NCBI RefSeq assembly: GCF_003952665.1
Contig: NZ_CP017947.1
Location: 372,001 to 436,000 of the forward strand
Source of the DNA: Bosea sp. Tri-49
Lineage (GTDB): Bacteria > Pseudomonadota > Alphaproteobacteria > Rhizobiales > Beijerinckiaceae
Reading direction: 5' to 3'
DNA: 64,000 nucleotides
Positions 7,094 through 13,797 of this stretch are shown one piece after another. Position numbers and translations under genes: made by a program. The notes below the pieces were generated by a model. It had not been told where the DNA came from, did no database searches, and saw only the letters and a list, made by a program, of their open reading frames with translations. Within the stretch, counting starts at the first letter, position 1. Every line of letters starts with the position of its first letter.

Positions 7094-7147
7094 CTTCCGA
7101 AAGCCAAACTCTCGGCCCTTCTGGCACCCGCTGGGAGGGCTTTTTTT
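7094..7147 (+). ncRNA. Candidate ~54-nt stress RNA 2
   Basis: Predicted from the EcfG promoter to the T-run. Its hairpin region (GCCCTTC, then CTGGCACCCG, then GGAGGGC) and preceding AAGCCAAACTC align with candidate RNA 1, while the stem bases differ in a partly compensated way. This suggests two copies of one structured RNA. Prediction only. Confidence 0.4.
7115..7147 (+). terminator. Rho-independent terminator
   Basis: A 7-bp stem with one G-U pair, a 12-nt loop and seven Ts. On the minus strand it has an A-tract before and a short T-tract after, so it could also end the small gene at 7152-7253. Confidence 0.7.
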
Positions 7148-7151
7148 GGAG

Positions 7152-7253
7152 CTACCGACCCAGTGTCGCCGCTTCCATGATGATGCAACAACCAAGTGCA
7201 ACAGCAGCGAGCGCGATGAGGTAAAGCCAGCTCTCTCCCGGCAGCCTCCTCAT
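7152..7253 (-). CDS. Small single-pass membrane peptide (33 aa)
   Basis: Reads MRRLPGESWLYLIALAAVAL and then GCCIIMEAATLGR: a short basic N-terminus and one transmembrane helix. The frame stays open upstream to 7403, but that extension is polar and unlike a real protein, so the ATG at 7253 is preferred. The ribosome-binding site is weak. Third tiny one-span peptide of this region. Confidence 0.4.
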   Translation of the reverse strand: MRRLPGESWLYLIALAAVALGCCIIMEAATLGR

Positions 7254-7386
7254 GACATATTTCCAGTGATAAGCGCGCCTATGGTCCGGAATGATGCCGT
7301 TTTCATCGCTCCAAACCTTCGGAGGGTTCAATGGCTCGGGCGGCAATCGTACACGCGATGGCCGCGCCCCAGAGAGAGGCACCTGC

Positions 7387-7599
7387 ATGTCGCTGAACGG
7401 CACGATTTTGAAGCTAGCGCATCACTACACGGAGCCTGCGGAATTGCTAAAAGCGGTTCGGAAGAAGCACCCGGAGGCGTCTAAGAAGGACATCATCCAC
7501 GCCGCACTCCGGACAATGATTGAGGCTGCCGAGAGCAAAGAAGGGGTCGCAGCCCATCTCCACCGACTGGTGATGGATAATCGCGGCGGAGACTTTTGA
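7387..7599 (+). CDS. Hypothetical helical protein (70 aa)
   Basis: Starts MSLNGTILKLAHHYTEPAEL behind AGAGAGG, and continues with basic and acidic helices (RKKHPEASKKDIIHAALRTM) to a TGA. Probably soluble and all-helical; no family recognised. The frame is open back to 7291, where it would begin MMPFSSL, the same leader as two minus-strand genes nearby. That start has no good ribosome-binding site. Confidence 0.5.
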   Translation: MSLNGTILKLAHHYTEPAELLKAVRKKHPEASKKDIIHAALRTMIEAAESKEGVAAHLHRLVMDNRGGDF

Positions 7600-7712
7600 A
7601 GCTGCTCGGCTCCTGAGGAAGCCTAGTCCTCCAGAGTCAGGCCGCCCCGATTATCCACAGAGTTGCAGGTAGCCGTCGCCTCGCACCCCTCGCGAGCGCG
7701 GGAACGCGAACC

Positions 7713-7931
7713 TCATAGGGTTTCTCGGAATCGCCCGATTGCGCGCCGGGCCAGATCGTCTTCGTCGTTCGCAATGGTCGCCAAGCTGGCGACGATCTGG
7801 GCTAGTCGTGTTCGCTCTCGGTCGCGGCGTGCGTCGGGCAGCGTCGCTCTAATTTTGTCCCGCGCGGTGTCGAGCGCCGCGCCGGCACGAGCAAGGTCGA
7901 CCGGGTCGCTCAGCGACGAGAACGGCATCAT
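7713..7931 (-). CDS. MPFSSL-family small protein, copy 1
   Basis: A 72-residue helical protein with the core ERTRLAQIVASLATIANDED and DLARRAIGRF. It is clearly paralogous to the gene at 8913-9125: same leader MPFSSL-DPV, same GAAL, same C-terminal DLARRAI-RF. Soluble, function unknown. Confidence 0.55.
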   Translation of the reverse strand: MMPFSSLSDPVDLARAGAALDTARDKIRATLPDARRDRERTRLAQIVASLATIANDEDDLARRAIGRFRETL

Positions 7932-8017
7932 ACACTCCCCTAATCAACCAAATCGACCACAGTGAACAATTTTACTCGCAAGCGGTTTGCTAGAGACGTC
8001 ATCCACGTGTGAATTTG

Positions 8018-8101
8018 ATGAAGTCCGAGACTCTGCTCTATGTGGCGGAGATCGTGGCTGTAGCTCTATCCTGCTGCCTGATGCTGGATTGGTCGACCTG
8101 A
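8018..8101 (+). CDS. Possible membrane peptide (27 aa)
   Basis: ATG at 8018 opens a frame reading MKSETLLYVAEIVAVALSCC and then LMLDWST, one hydrophobic helix ending at a TGA. There is no convincing ribosome-binding site. It resembles the other one-span peptides of this region in size and layout. The rest of 7932-8316 shows no supported gene. Confidence 0.25.
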   Translation: MKSETLLYVAEIVAVALSCCLMLDWST

Positions 8102-8289
8102 CACGAGCTTGAACGCCGAGAGGCTCCCGGCCAAAGCCAGGCGGGGCAAGTCCGGACGAAGCGCCCAAGGAGGGCAGCCCTTACGGGGCCAGACGATCAC
8201 CGGCGAGTTGGACACGAGCCGGGCATAGGAATCAGGAGGCCGGCACCGCCCACGCGGAACGCTCCTGCGGCCCGACGGACGAGTTGCGA

Positions 8290-8865
8290 TCAGTTAGGCC
8301 AAGTATGGAGGCCAACGTGAGTAAGGAAACAAGCCGCAGCCCGAACGCGCCTAAAGCTGGCTCCAAAAAGAGCCCACCGCCGAAGAAGCGCCCCAAAGAG
8401 GCGCCCGTTGAAGACGCGGATGATCAGCGCGTAAAGCAAGGCGATTATTCGGACAAACACTCCTCGGGGCGCAAGGTGTCCTGAAACGTCGCCGGTGCAA
8501 GAACGAGCAAGAGGATCTGAGCGGACTGCCTCTCGCCGACGAGGAACGGGGGAGCTGCAAGTCGGCGAGAGGCGTGGCGCGAGGGACCAACTAACGCCGT
8601 GCAAAGAATCGGCCGGCTCCTCATGCGCTCCAGCTTTTCGCCGGCCGCGGCCTTTGAAGTCGAGCGAGGCGCGATAGATCTCACCTCCGGCCTGATCTTG
8701 GACCCGCACCTTGAAGCGGGCTCGCTCGCCGTTCGGAAGAGTTTCCTTCGCCATGTCGACCAGCGCACGCTGTGCGTCATCGGTCGCGGCTTGCTCGCTT
8801 GGGAAGTCCATTGACTGGCGGGCTGAACCGCCAGGATCCTTTGTCGTCAACCGGTATTTAGGCAT
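8290..8865 (-). CDS. DUF6894-like protein with long extension
   Basis: The first 75 residues (MPKYRLTTKDPGGSARQSMD, a helix DDAQRALVDMAKETLP, then FKVRVQDQAGGEIYRASLDF) form a DUF6894-type unit like the gene at 791. GGAGGAG lies 8-14 bases before the ATG, and an EcfG-like promoter is at 8887-8911. Normal members stop near residue 80-90; here the frame runs on for about 110 residues of low-quality sequence and overlaps the plus-strand gene at 8317. A lost stop codon or frameshift is likely, so only the N-terminal part is firmly supported. Confidence 0.55.
   Translation of the reverse strand: MPKYRLTTKDPGGSARQSMDFPSEQAATDDAQRALVDMAKETLPNGERARFKVRVQDQAGGEIYRASLDFKGRGRRKAGAHEEPADSLHGVSWSLAPRLSPTCSSPVPRRREAVRSDPLARSCTGDVSGHLAPRGVFVRIIALLYALIIRVFNGRLFGALLRRWALFGASFRRVRAAACFLTHVGLHTWPN
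8317..8484 (+). CDS. Lysine/proline-rich small protein (55 aa)
   Basis: GTG start with GGAGG 5 bases upstream. The product is low-complexity and basic-acidic (SKKSPPPKKRPKEAPVEDAD), predicted to be disordered. It is antisense to the 3' extension of the DUF6894-like frame, and probably only one of the two is real at this position. No family recognised. Confidence 0.4.
   Translation: MSKETSRSPNAPKAGSKKSPPPKKRPKEAPVEDADDQRVKQGDYSDKHSSGRKVS
8528..8573. repeat. Dispersed palindromic repeat, copy 1
   Basis: A perfect 13-bp inverted repeat (GCCTCTCGCCGAC / GTCGGCGAGAGGC) with a 20-nt centre. A second copy with the same CCTCTCGCCGA arms and a 20-nt centre lies at 53649-53696. Resembles REP-type intergenic elements. 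Confidence 0.6.
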
Positions 8866-8886
8866 AGCGCGGCTCCTCCAGCGAGG

Positions 8887-8911
8887 AATGCGCCGCATCC
8901 AATCAAGTTCC
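8887..8911 (-). promoter_or_regulatory. EcfG-like promoter, one mismatch
   Basis: On the minus strand GGAAC at 8911-8907, a 16-nt spacer and CATT (consensus CGTT) at 8890-8887, 22 bases before the DUF6894-like start. The leader contains GGAGGAG. Confidence 0.5.
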
Positions 8912-8912
8912 G

Positions 8913-9125
8913 CTATCTCGCCAGGAAACGATCGATAGCGCGCCGAGCGAGGTCGTCCTCGTTCACTGCGAGCGTCACCAAGCTGGCCACGATATAGGCC
9001 AATCGAGTTCGTTCACGCTCATCACATTGATCTGGCAGCGTTGTCCTGACCTCTTCCCATGCGGCCTTCAGTGCCGCGCCAGCCCAAGCCAGTTTCACTG
9101 GATCCGTCAGTGATGAGAATGGCAT
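8913..9125 (-). CDS. MPFSSL-family small protein, copy 2
   Basis: 70 residues starting MPFSSLTDPVKLAWAGAAL and ending DLARRAIDRFLAR, paralogous over its full length to 7713-7931. The central motif ERTRLAYIVASL is the best conserved part. Helical and probably cytosolic; function unknown. Confidence 0.55.
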   Translation of the reverse strand: MPFSSLTDPVKLAWAGAALKAAWEEVRTTLPDQCDERERTRLAYIVASLVTLAVNEDDLARRAIDRFLAR

Positions 9126-9184
9126 CCCTTTCCCCCGAAAAGCCCAAGCTTGGAATAATTAGAACTATTCGAAGAGGCACAAAG

Positions 9185-9218
9185 AGACCCCGCCGGCGCG
9201 AGCCGACGGGGTCTTTTT
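9185..9218 (+). terminator. Rho-independent terminator, possibly bidirectional
   Basis: A 13-bp stem with one mismatch (AGACCCCG-CCGGC / GCCG-ACGGGGTCT, loop GCGA) followed by TTTTTCTTTT. No plus-strand gene precedes it. On the minus strand, a weaker T-tract could end the pair 9519-9770/9244-9531. Confidence 0.7.
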
Positions 9219-9243
9219 CTTTTCCGCGATGCTCTCATCCCGC

Positions 9244-9531
9244 TCAGTTCGAGCGCGTCCGCAGTATCTGCTCCATCCGCTCCAGATCGGCTTTCAGGGC
9301 GTCCGCTCCAGCCTGACCGCGAATAGCGGAGAGCGGCCGGCCATCACGGCCATCCTCTGGCCTGCCCGAGCCGTTGAGGAAGCGAAGCCGCTGACCTGCC
9401 GGCATGGCGAGCAAAGTGTCCACCTCGCATTGTCGCGCCCATTCGCTCGACCAGGTCGAGACATCTCGGCCGGCGAGGCGGGAATAGGCCATCGGGTGAT
9501 TGTCGAGGTCACGGGTTGTCACAGTTCGCAC
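9244..9531 (-). CDS. Hypothetical protein (95 aa)
   Basis: Begins with GTG inside the end of the upstream gene (13-nt overlap). The middle of the product (WARQCEVDTLLAMPAGQRLR) and a C-terminal helix (ADALKADLERMEQIL) suggest a small soluble protein. No family recognised. Probably co-transcribed with 9519-9770. Confidence 0.45.
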   Translation of the reverse strand: MRTVTTRDLDNHPMAYSRLAGRDVSTWSSEWARQCEVDTLLAMPAGQRLRFLNGSGRPEDGRDGRPLSAIRGQAGADALKADLERMEQILRTRSN

Positions 9532-9770
9532 CGGCTCAGCGTTCGACCTGACGACTCAATCTCGAACAGGCAATCGTCGATGAAGCGCACCGGCGTGCCA
9601 TCTTCAAGCGCGTATCGCGTGAGGTTGATGCGCGGGAAAGGACGATAGACGATGACGGTGTAGGGGTTGCCGTCTTCGTCTTGGCAGGCCTCGCGATACA
9701 TCTCACGAGGAGCTGGCGCCTGGACTGCGACCTTGTCGCTGAGCCCGGATCGTTTCGGCTGGGTACGCAT
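9519..9770 (-). CDS. Hypothetical protein (83 aa)
   Basis: Start chosen at the ATG at 9770 (MRTQPKRSGLSDKVAVQ), preceded by TTGGAGG. The product has a beta-rich half (DGNPYTVIVYRPFPRINLTR, then YALEDGTPVRFIDDCLFEI). Unknown family. A near-consensus EcfG element at 9801-9825 suggests stress control of this and the following gene. Confidence 0.5.
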   Translation of the reverse strand: MRTQPKRSGLSDKVAVQAPAPREMYREACQDEDGNPYTVIVYRPFPRINLTRYALEDGTPVRFIDDCLFEIESSGRTLSRCEL

Positions 9771-9800
9771 TACAACCTCCAACGCAACTGCTGGAGGCTT

Positions 9801-9825
9801 AACCAAATGCCAGGAATAGCGTTCC
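9801..9825 (-). promoter_or_regulatory. EcfG-like promoter, one mismatch
   Basis: On the minus strand GGAAC at 9825-9821, a 16-nt spacer and GGTT (consensus CGTT) at 9804-9801, 31 bases upstream of the ATG at 9770. Confidence 0.45.
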
Positions 9826-9845
9826 GTCCTGATCCACCCGCGAAA

Positions 9846-10139
9846 TCAGTGACCGCGCGGGCTGCCGGGGCTTTCGTTCGCCGCGTCGAGCCCACGCAAC
9901 AGCTGATCAATCGAGTCGCGCAGGCTTTTTAGGCCTTCTACCGGCATAATTAGGCGCGCCCGAACTACGGCTTCAAGGCTTAACCCCGCGCTTGGACCAG
10001 CCAACAGTTTCTCGGCGACGGGCCGTTCGTGCGTGAACGTCAAGGTCGCAAAGTGCCCCGTTACAGTGCAGCTGAACGGACCTTGCACGAAGGTCTCAGG
10101 GACGTCGTCGGGGTCAACAATACGCGGTTGGCTCATGGA
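9846..10139 (-). CDS. VDPD-family small protein, copy 1
   Basis: 97 residues starting MSQPRIVDPDDVPETFVQGP. The sequence pattern (FATLTFTHERPVAEKLLAGP, SLEAVVRARLIMPVEGLKSL, RDSIDQLLRG) is shared over the whole length with the gene at 53734-54024, so the two are paralogues in one genome. The beta-rich N-terminal half and C-terminal helix indicate a compact soluble protein. No named domain recognised. AGGATCC precedes the ATG; the frame extends to 10193 but the paralogue supports this start. Confidence 0.6.
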   Translation of the reverse strand, partial: SMSQPRIVDPDDVPETFVQGPFSCTVTGHFATLTFTHERPVAEKLLAGPSAGLSLEAVVRARLIMPVEGLKSLRDSIDQLLRGLDAANESPGSPRGH

Positions 10140-10233
10140 TCCTGCCGCCAGCAAGAGGGCATATCTTCGTAGCGAGCCAAAGTTGCCGATCAACTAAGAG
10201 CGCGTGAGGGCAGGAAAAATCTTTCGCCGCCTC

Positions 10234-10258
10234 TGGAACGCGCTGTTCTGGTTGACGT
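10234..10258 (+). promoter_or_regulatory. EcfG-type promoter of the ligD pseudogene
   Basis: GGAAC at 10234-10238, a 16-nt spacer and CGTT at 10255-10258, 36 bases before the ligD start codon. Ku and LigD genes are known members of the EcfG/RpoE2 regulon in Sinorhizobium, so the placement makes biological sense. Confidence 0.7.
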
Positions 10259-10294
10259 TGAGTCGCCGTTCTGTTGCGTTCGGTGGTGTTAAGT

Positions 10295-11339
10295 ATGGCG
10301 AGGCAGCCGCGTCGCGTCTTGAGGGCTATGCCTGCCGGCGAGGTGGTGAGCAGCCCGCCAGTCAAAGCGCGTCGCGGCGCTGCCAAGCCCGATCTCTTCG
10401 CAGAACCGATGCCGGCACGGATTGAGCCCTGCTTGGCTCTCCTGCAGTCGAAGGCGCCGACAGGGCCGGACTGGGCCTTTGAAGTTACGTGGGACGGCTA
10501 TCGCCTGGCGGTCCATCGTGACGCTGGCGGCGTGCGGATTATCACCCGCGGCGGCCATGACTGGACGCATCGCTTCCCCTCGATCGCGGCTGAGGCGGCT
10601 TCATCCTCGACGCTGGCAGCTTCATCCTCGATGGCGAGGCGGTGGTGCTCGACGGAGCCGGCCGAGCCGATTTCGGCTTGCTGCAGCAGGCGCTCGGCGG
10701 TCGCGGCGGCAAGGCGAACGCCGAGCGCGCCATGCTCTACGCCTTCGATTGCTCTATCTCGACGGTCACGACCTCACCCGAATGGCGCTGAGCGAGCGCC
10801 GCGACATGCTCGAGGGACTGCTGGCCGGCGAGACCGGGATGATCCGGCTGAGCGAAGAAGTCGAGGCTGACGGGGCGGCGTTCCTGGAACAGGCCTGCAA
10901 GCTCGGGCTCGAAGGCATCATCGCCAAGCGCCGTGACGCGCCCTATAGCCCCGGCCGCGGCGGCGATTGGCTCAAGATCAAATGCATCCAGTCCGACACC
11001 TTCCTAATTATCGGCTATGAGCCATCCAGCGCGGCGCTTGGCGGCATCGGCCGGTTGCTGCTGGCTGGCCATGGCAATTACGGCCTGGTCTATGTCGGCA
11101 GCGTCGGCACCGGCTTCACTCACACGAGCGCAACGGCGCTGCGCAAGCAGCTCGACCGGATCACGGCAGCTTCGCCGCCGGCGCGGGGCATCGGCACGAA
11201 GGGCGTGGTCTGGGTGAAGCCGAAGTTCGCGGCCGAGATCGCCTATCGCGGCTGGACCCATGACGAGAAGCTGCGCCATGCGTCGTTCAAAGGCCTACGC
11301 CATGGAGCGGACAAGACTACCGTCTTCCGGCTGTCCTGA
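10295..11339 (+). pseudogene. ligD: ATP-dependent DNA ligase (LigD ligase domain), decayed
   Basis: Three frames together encode a LigD-type ligase module. The first holds GPDWAFEVTWDGYRLAV and ITRGGHDWTHRFPSIAAEA; the second FILDGEAVVLDGAGRADFGL; the third LYLDGHDLTRMALSERRDML, EGIIAKRRDAPYSPGRGGDW and the OB-fold part to WTHDEKLRHASFKGLRHGAD. The first break is near 10600, where GCTTCATCCTCGA is duplicated; the second is a one-base loss near 10750. The adenylation motif reads EVTWDG where the family has EVKWDG, so the catalytic lysine (codon at 10487) is Thr. The product could not work even if the frames were joined. No polymerase or nuclease domain and no Ku gene is seen nearby. Confidence 0.8.
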
Positions 11340-11473
11340 CCTCCGCACGGCGCGCCCTGATACATAGACAAGGAGCTGGAAAACGCGCTCCACTAGTTGG
11401 CCGTTGTATCCATATCGCTTCTGGAAATGACCGCTGGCTACGCATGTTGACGCCGCTAGGCGGGAGACAGGCT

Positions 11474-11734
11474 ATGCTTACCGGAAAGGGCTACTTGAAC
11501 CTGCGCAATGGACGCAGGACTGAGGTCTCCTATCAGTTCACCTCCGATCATGACGACCGCCGAGCCGGCTATCTGCTCCTCGACACAGCAGCATTCGATG
11601 ACGTCGCGTTTTGTCATCGGCTGATCGTCGATTGCGATGACGGCTCGTCCGTCGTGGTGGCGATTTTAAACCGCAGCGACGGGCATCTCGCCGTAACGGG
11701 CCGCGTGCTGGCTCTCCCGGTGGCGACTGACTGA
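11474..11734 (+). CDS. Hypothetical protein (86 aa)
   Basis: ATG at 11474 follows GGGAGACAGGCT. The product (MLTGKGYLNLRNGRRTEVSY, GYLLLDTAAFDDVAFCHRL, VVVAILNRSDGHLAVTGRVL) is strand-rich and probably soluble. No family named. It lies between the ligD pseudogene and a second ligD 3' fragment. Confidence 0.5.
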   Translation: MLTGKGYLNLRNGRRTEVSYQFTSDHDDRRAGYLLLDTAAFDDVAFCHRLIVDCDDGSSVVVAILNRSDGHLAVTGRVLALPVATD

Positions 11735-11740
11735 CAGAAA

Positions 11741-11830
11741 CACGGGGCGCATGACGAAAAGCTGCGCCGCGCTTCGTACAAGGATCTGCGCGAGAAGGCT
11801 GACGAGGCGACTGTTTATCGCCTGATCTGA
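11741..11830 (+). pseudogene. Second ligD 3' fragment
   Basis: The frame reads HGAHDEKLRRASYKDLREKA and then DEATVYRLI before a TGA. It matches the last 28 residues of the neighbouring ligD pseudogene (WTHDEKLRHASFKGLRHGAD) with several differences, so it is the tail of a separate, otherwise lost ligD-like gene. Confidence 0.65.
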
Positions 11831-11939
11831 ACGTCCGCTAACGACCCATTGCTGACGGTGGGAACGTCCGCTTTAAGGCAGTGCAGTTGGCCGTCTTGCA
11901 GAATCTAAGCTGACGCCGCTCAGACGTTCGCAAGATCCT

Positions 11940-13245
11940 GTGTGGATGGCTCCCGCGTGGCAAGGGTAATGTGAGGTTTCGGCGTCGTGGTCGGGTGCAG
12001 TCTTGTGTCCGGCCTGTCAGCGCGATCATGGACCGCTGGCCCTGATGGTTTCCGCAGACGAGGTCCCATTCTGCTTTGCGGGCTAAGACGCCCTGGACCT
12101 TCACGCAGGTTGTCCTCGTCCCGGTCTGACCGGTTCGCCATCACTTCACATGGTCCTCACAACTACTGAAGCGCTCCTCGTGGCTGCGCTGATAGGCGAG
12201 TTTGCTATGTGGCTGAGGACTCCCGCGCGCGGTAAACCTCGCCGCGTACCATGATGGCCCAGATCGCCCGCGCCGATCGGTTGGCCATGGCGACGGTGGC
12301 CAGCCGCACCGGCTTGCGGGCGAGCAGGCAGCAATGCGCGGATCGGCGGCTTCTGGATGGTGCAGGTTGCGCCGGACGAGGGCCGTCATGCCCGTGACCA
12401 GCAGCCATCTACTGATCACCCATCTTGGATATTCGGCCGAGCCGCTCCTTGCCGCCGCTGGAGTTGTTGAGCTGGGTGAGGCCAAGCCACGCGGCGAACT
12501 GGCGACCGGAGCGGTACTGGGTGGAATCAGTCACGGTCGCGGCCAGGGCGGTAGCGCCCAGCAGGCCCACGCTCGGCACGATGGCGATACGCCGGGCCAG
12601 ATCGTTGGAGCGATGCCAGGCCAGAAGATCCCGCTCCAGTTGCCGGATGCGGTGCTGTCCCTCGGGGGCCTGCTCGGCCAAGGCTCCGATCACCTTGGCC
12701 GCCAGCTGTGGGACCTCGTGGGCCTCGCCCGCGACGACCCGTCGGACGAACGCCGGGGAGTGGGTGATGCCCTTGGGGGGATGTCGACGCCGAACTCCGC
12801 CAGCAGACCCCGGATCATGTTGACCAACTGGGTGCGCTGCTTGACCAGCAGGTCGCGCGTCCGGTGCAGCTATAGCGCGCCTGCTGCTCGACCGACTTGA
12901 TCGGCACGAACCTCATGGTCGGGCGGGACACCGCCTCGCAGATCGCTTCGGCATCCCCGGCGTCGGTCTTGCCGCGCTCGACGTACGGCTTGACGTAGGC
13001 CGGCGGCATCAGCCGCACTTCGTGGCCCAGGCGGACCAACTCCCGAGCCCAATGGTGGCTCCTCCCGCAGGCCTTGATCCCGAGCAGGCAGGGCGCAAGC
13101 TTGCTGAAGAACGGGATCATCTGCGCCCGTTTCAGGGCTCGGCGGATACGACTTCACCCGTGCTGCTAATCGCATGGACCTGAAAGACGGTCTTGGCCAG
13201 GTCGAGGCCGACGGTGGTAATCTCCATAGCGGGTGGCTCCCAAAG
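11940..13245 (-). mobile_element. Decayed IS110-family element, IS1111 group
   Basis: Contains the broken transposase at 12205-13227, almost no sequence between its start and the MFS fragment on one side, and about 265 bases of non-coding DNA after its end. A long 3' non-coding end is the layout of IS1111-group elements, where the bridge RNA is known to be encoded on that side. Both boundaries carry a similar 11-bp string (GGGTGGCTCCC at 13231 and GGATGGCTCCC at 11944, same orientation). Exact ends are not proven. Confidence 0.6.
12205..13227 (-). pseudogene. IS110/IS1111-group transposase, multiply frameshifted
   Basis: It begins MEITTVGLDLAKTVFQVHAI, the DEDD-type (RuvC-like) N-terminus of IS110 family enzymes. 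Later frames give KLAPCLLGIKACGRSHHWAR, EVRLMPPAYVKPYVERGKTD, AEAICEAVSRPTMRFVPIKS, then VPSVGLLGATALAATVTDST and AAWLGLTQLNNSSGGKERLG, the C-terminal serine-containing Tnp domain. At least three one-base indels break it, near 13145, 12870 and 12780. The element can therefore not move by itself. Confidence 0.8.
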
Positions 13246-13529
13246 TCGTGGTTTGCATCCCGAGCGCGACGGCCCTGAATAGGACGAGCATTCGCAGGTA
13301 TGTCGTCGAAGCGAGCCTCCGCCCCGCCCTGGTAAGTGGGATTGCGCCCACGAACCTGGGCGAGCGTGAAGGCCAGGATCATCGCCGCGCCGCCGCTTGT
13401 GTCGCCCGTCAGCGCCAGCGCGACAAGGGCGAACGCGACCGGTCCCGCAGCCTGAGGTACAGCGAACGTGGCGGACGAGACGTACCAGCGAAGCAACCCC
13501 GCCGTACCTGATGTCGTGGAAGTCGCCAT
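13241..13529 (-). pseudogene. MFS transporter N-terminal fragment
   Basis: Starts MATSTTSGTAGLLRWYVSSA and runs through FAVPQAAGPVAFALVALALT and GGAAMILAFTLAQV. After a one-base insertion it continues GAIPLTRAGRRLASTTYLRM. This is the first 85-90 residues of a major facilitator transporter, cut off exactly where the IS1111-type element begins. The remainder of the gene is not found on the far side of the IS, so the insertion was followed by deletion. Confidence 0.6.
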
Positions 13530-13797
13530 GGCCTGCCCCGAAAGTAAGGGCCGGGCCGTTCCCGGACATTGCTAATCCCGCTTGAGATCGAGGCCGTTAC
13601 CTCGCGGCGCGTACTCGGCGATGTTCGATGCCCTGTCAACGATCGCGCATGCAGATCCGCTATAACGTCGGGGCTTAGCGCACGGAGGGTCGGGCAGTGG
13701 TCGGATGTCTGCTTTGTGCAATGGATTGAGTGTCAGCAAATGGCGCTTCACCGCCTTCGGCAGGCCGAAGCTGAGGTTCTTCTAGTCGCCCGATGTT

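Noticed and set aside
7944..8168. 74-codon minus-strand frame
   Set aside because: Composition is unlike a protein, and no start signal or similarity is visible.
8102..8283. Structured GC-rich stretch that resembles part of a group II intron
   Set aside because: No domain V sequence and no reverse transcriptase; left as unexplained intergenic DNA.
9140..9184. Third stress RNA before the terminator at 9185
   Set aside because: The upstream GGAAT element has no CGTT at the right distance, and the sequence does not resemble the two candidate RNAs.
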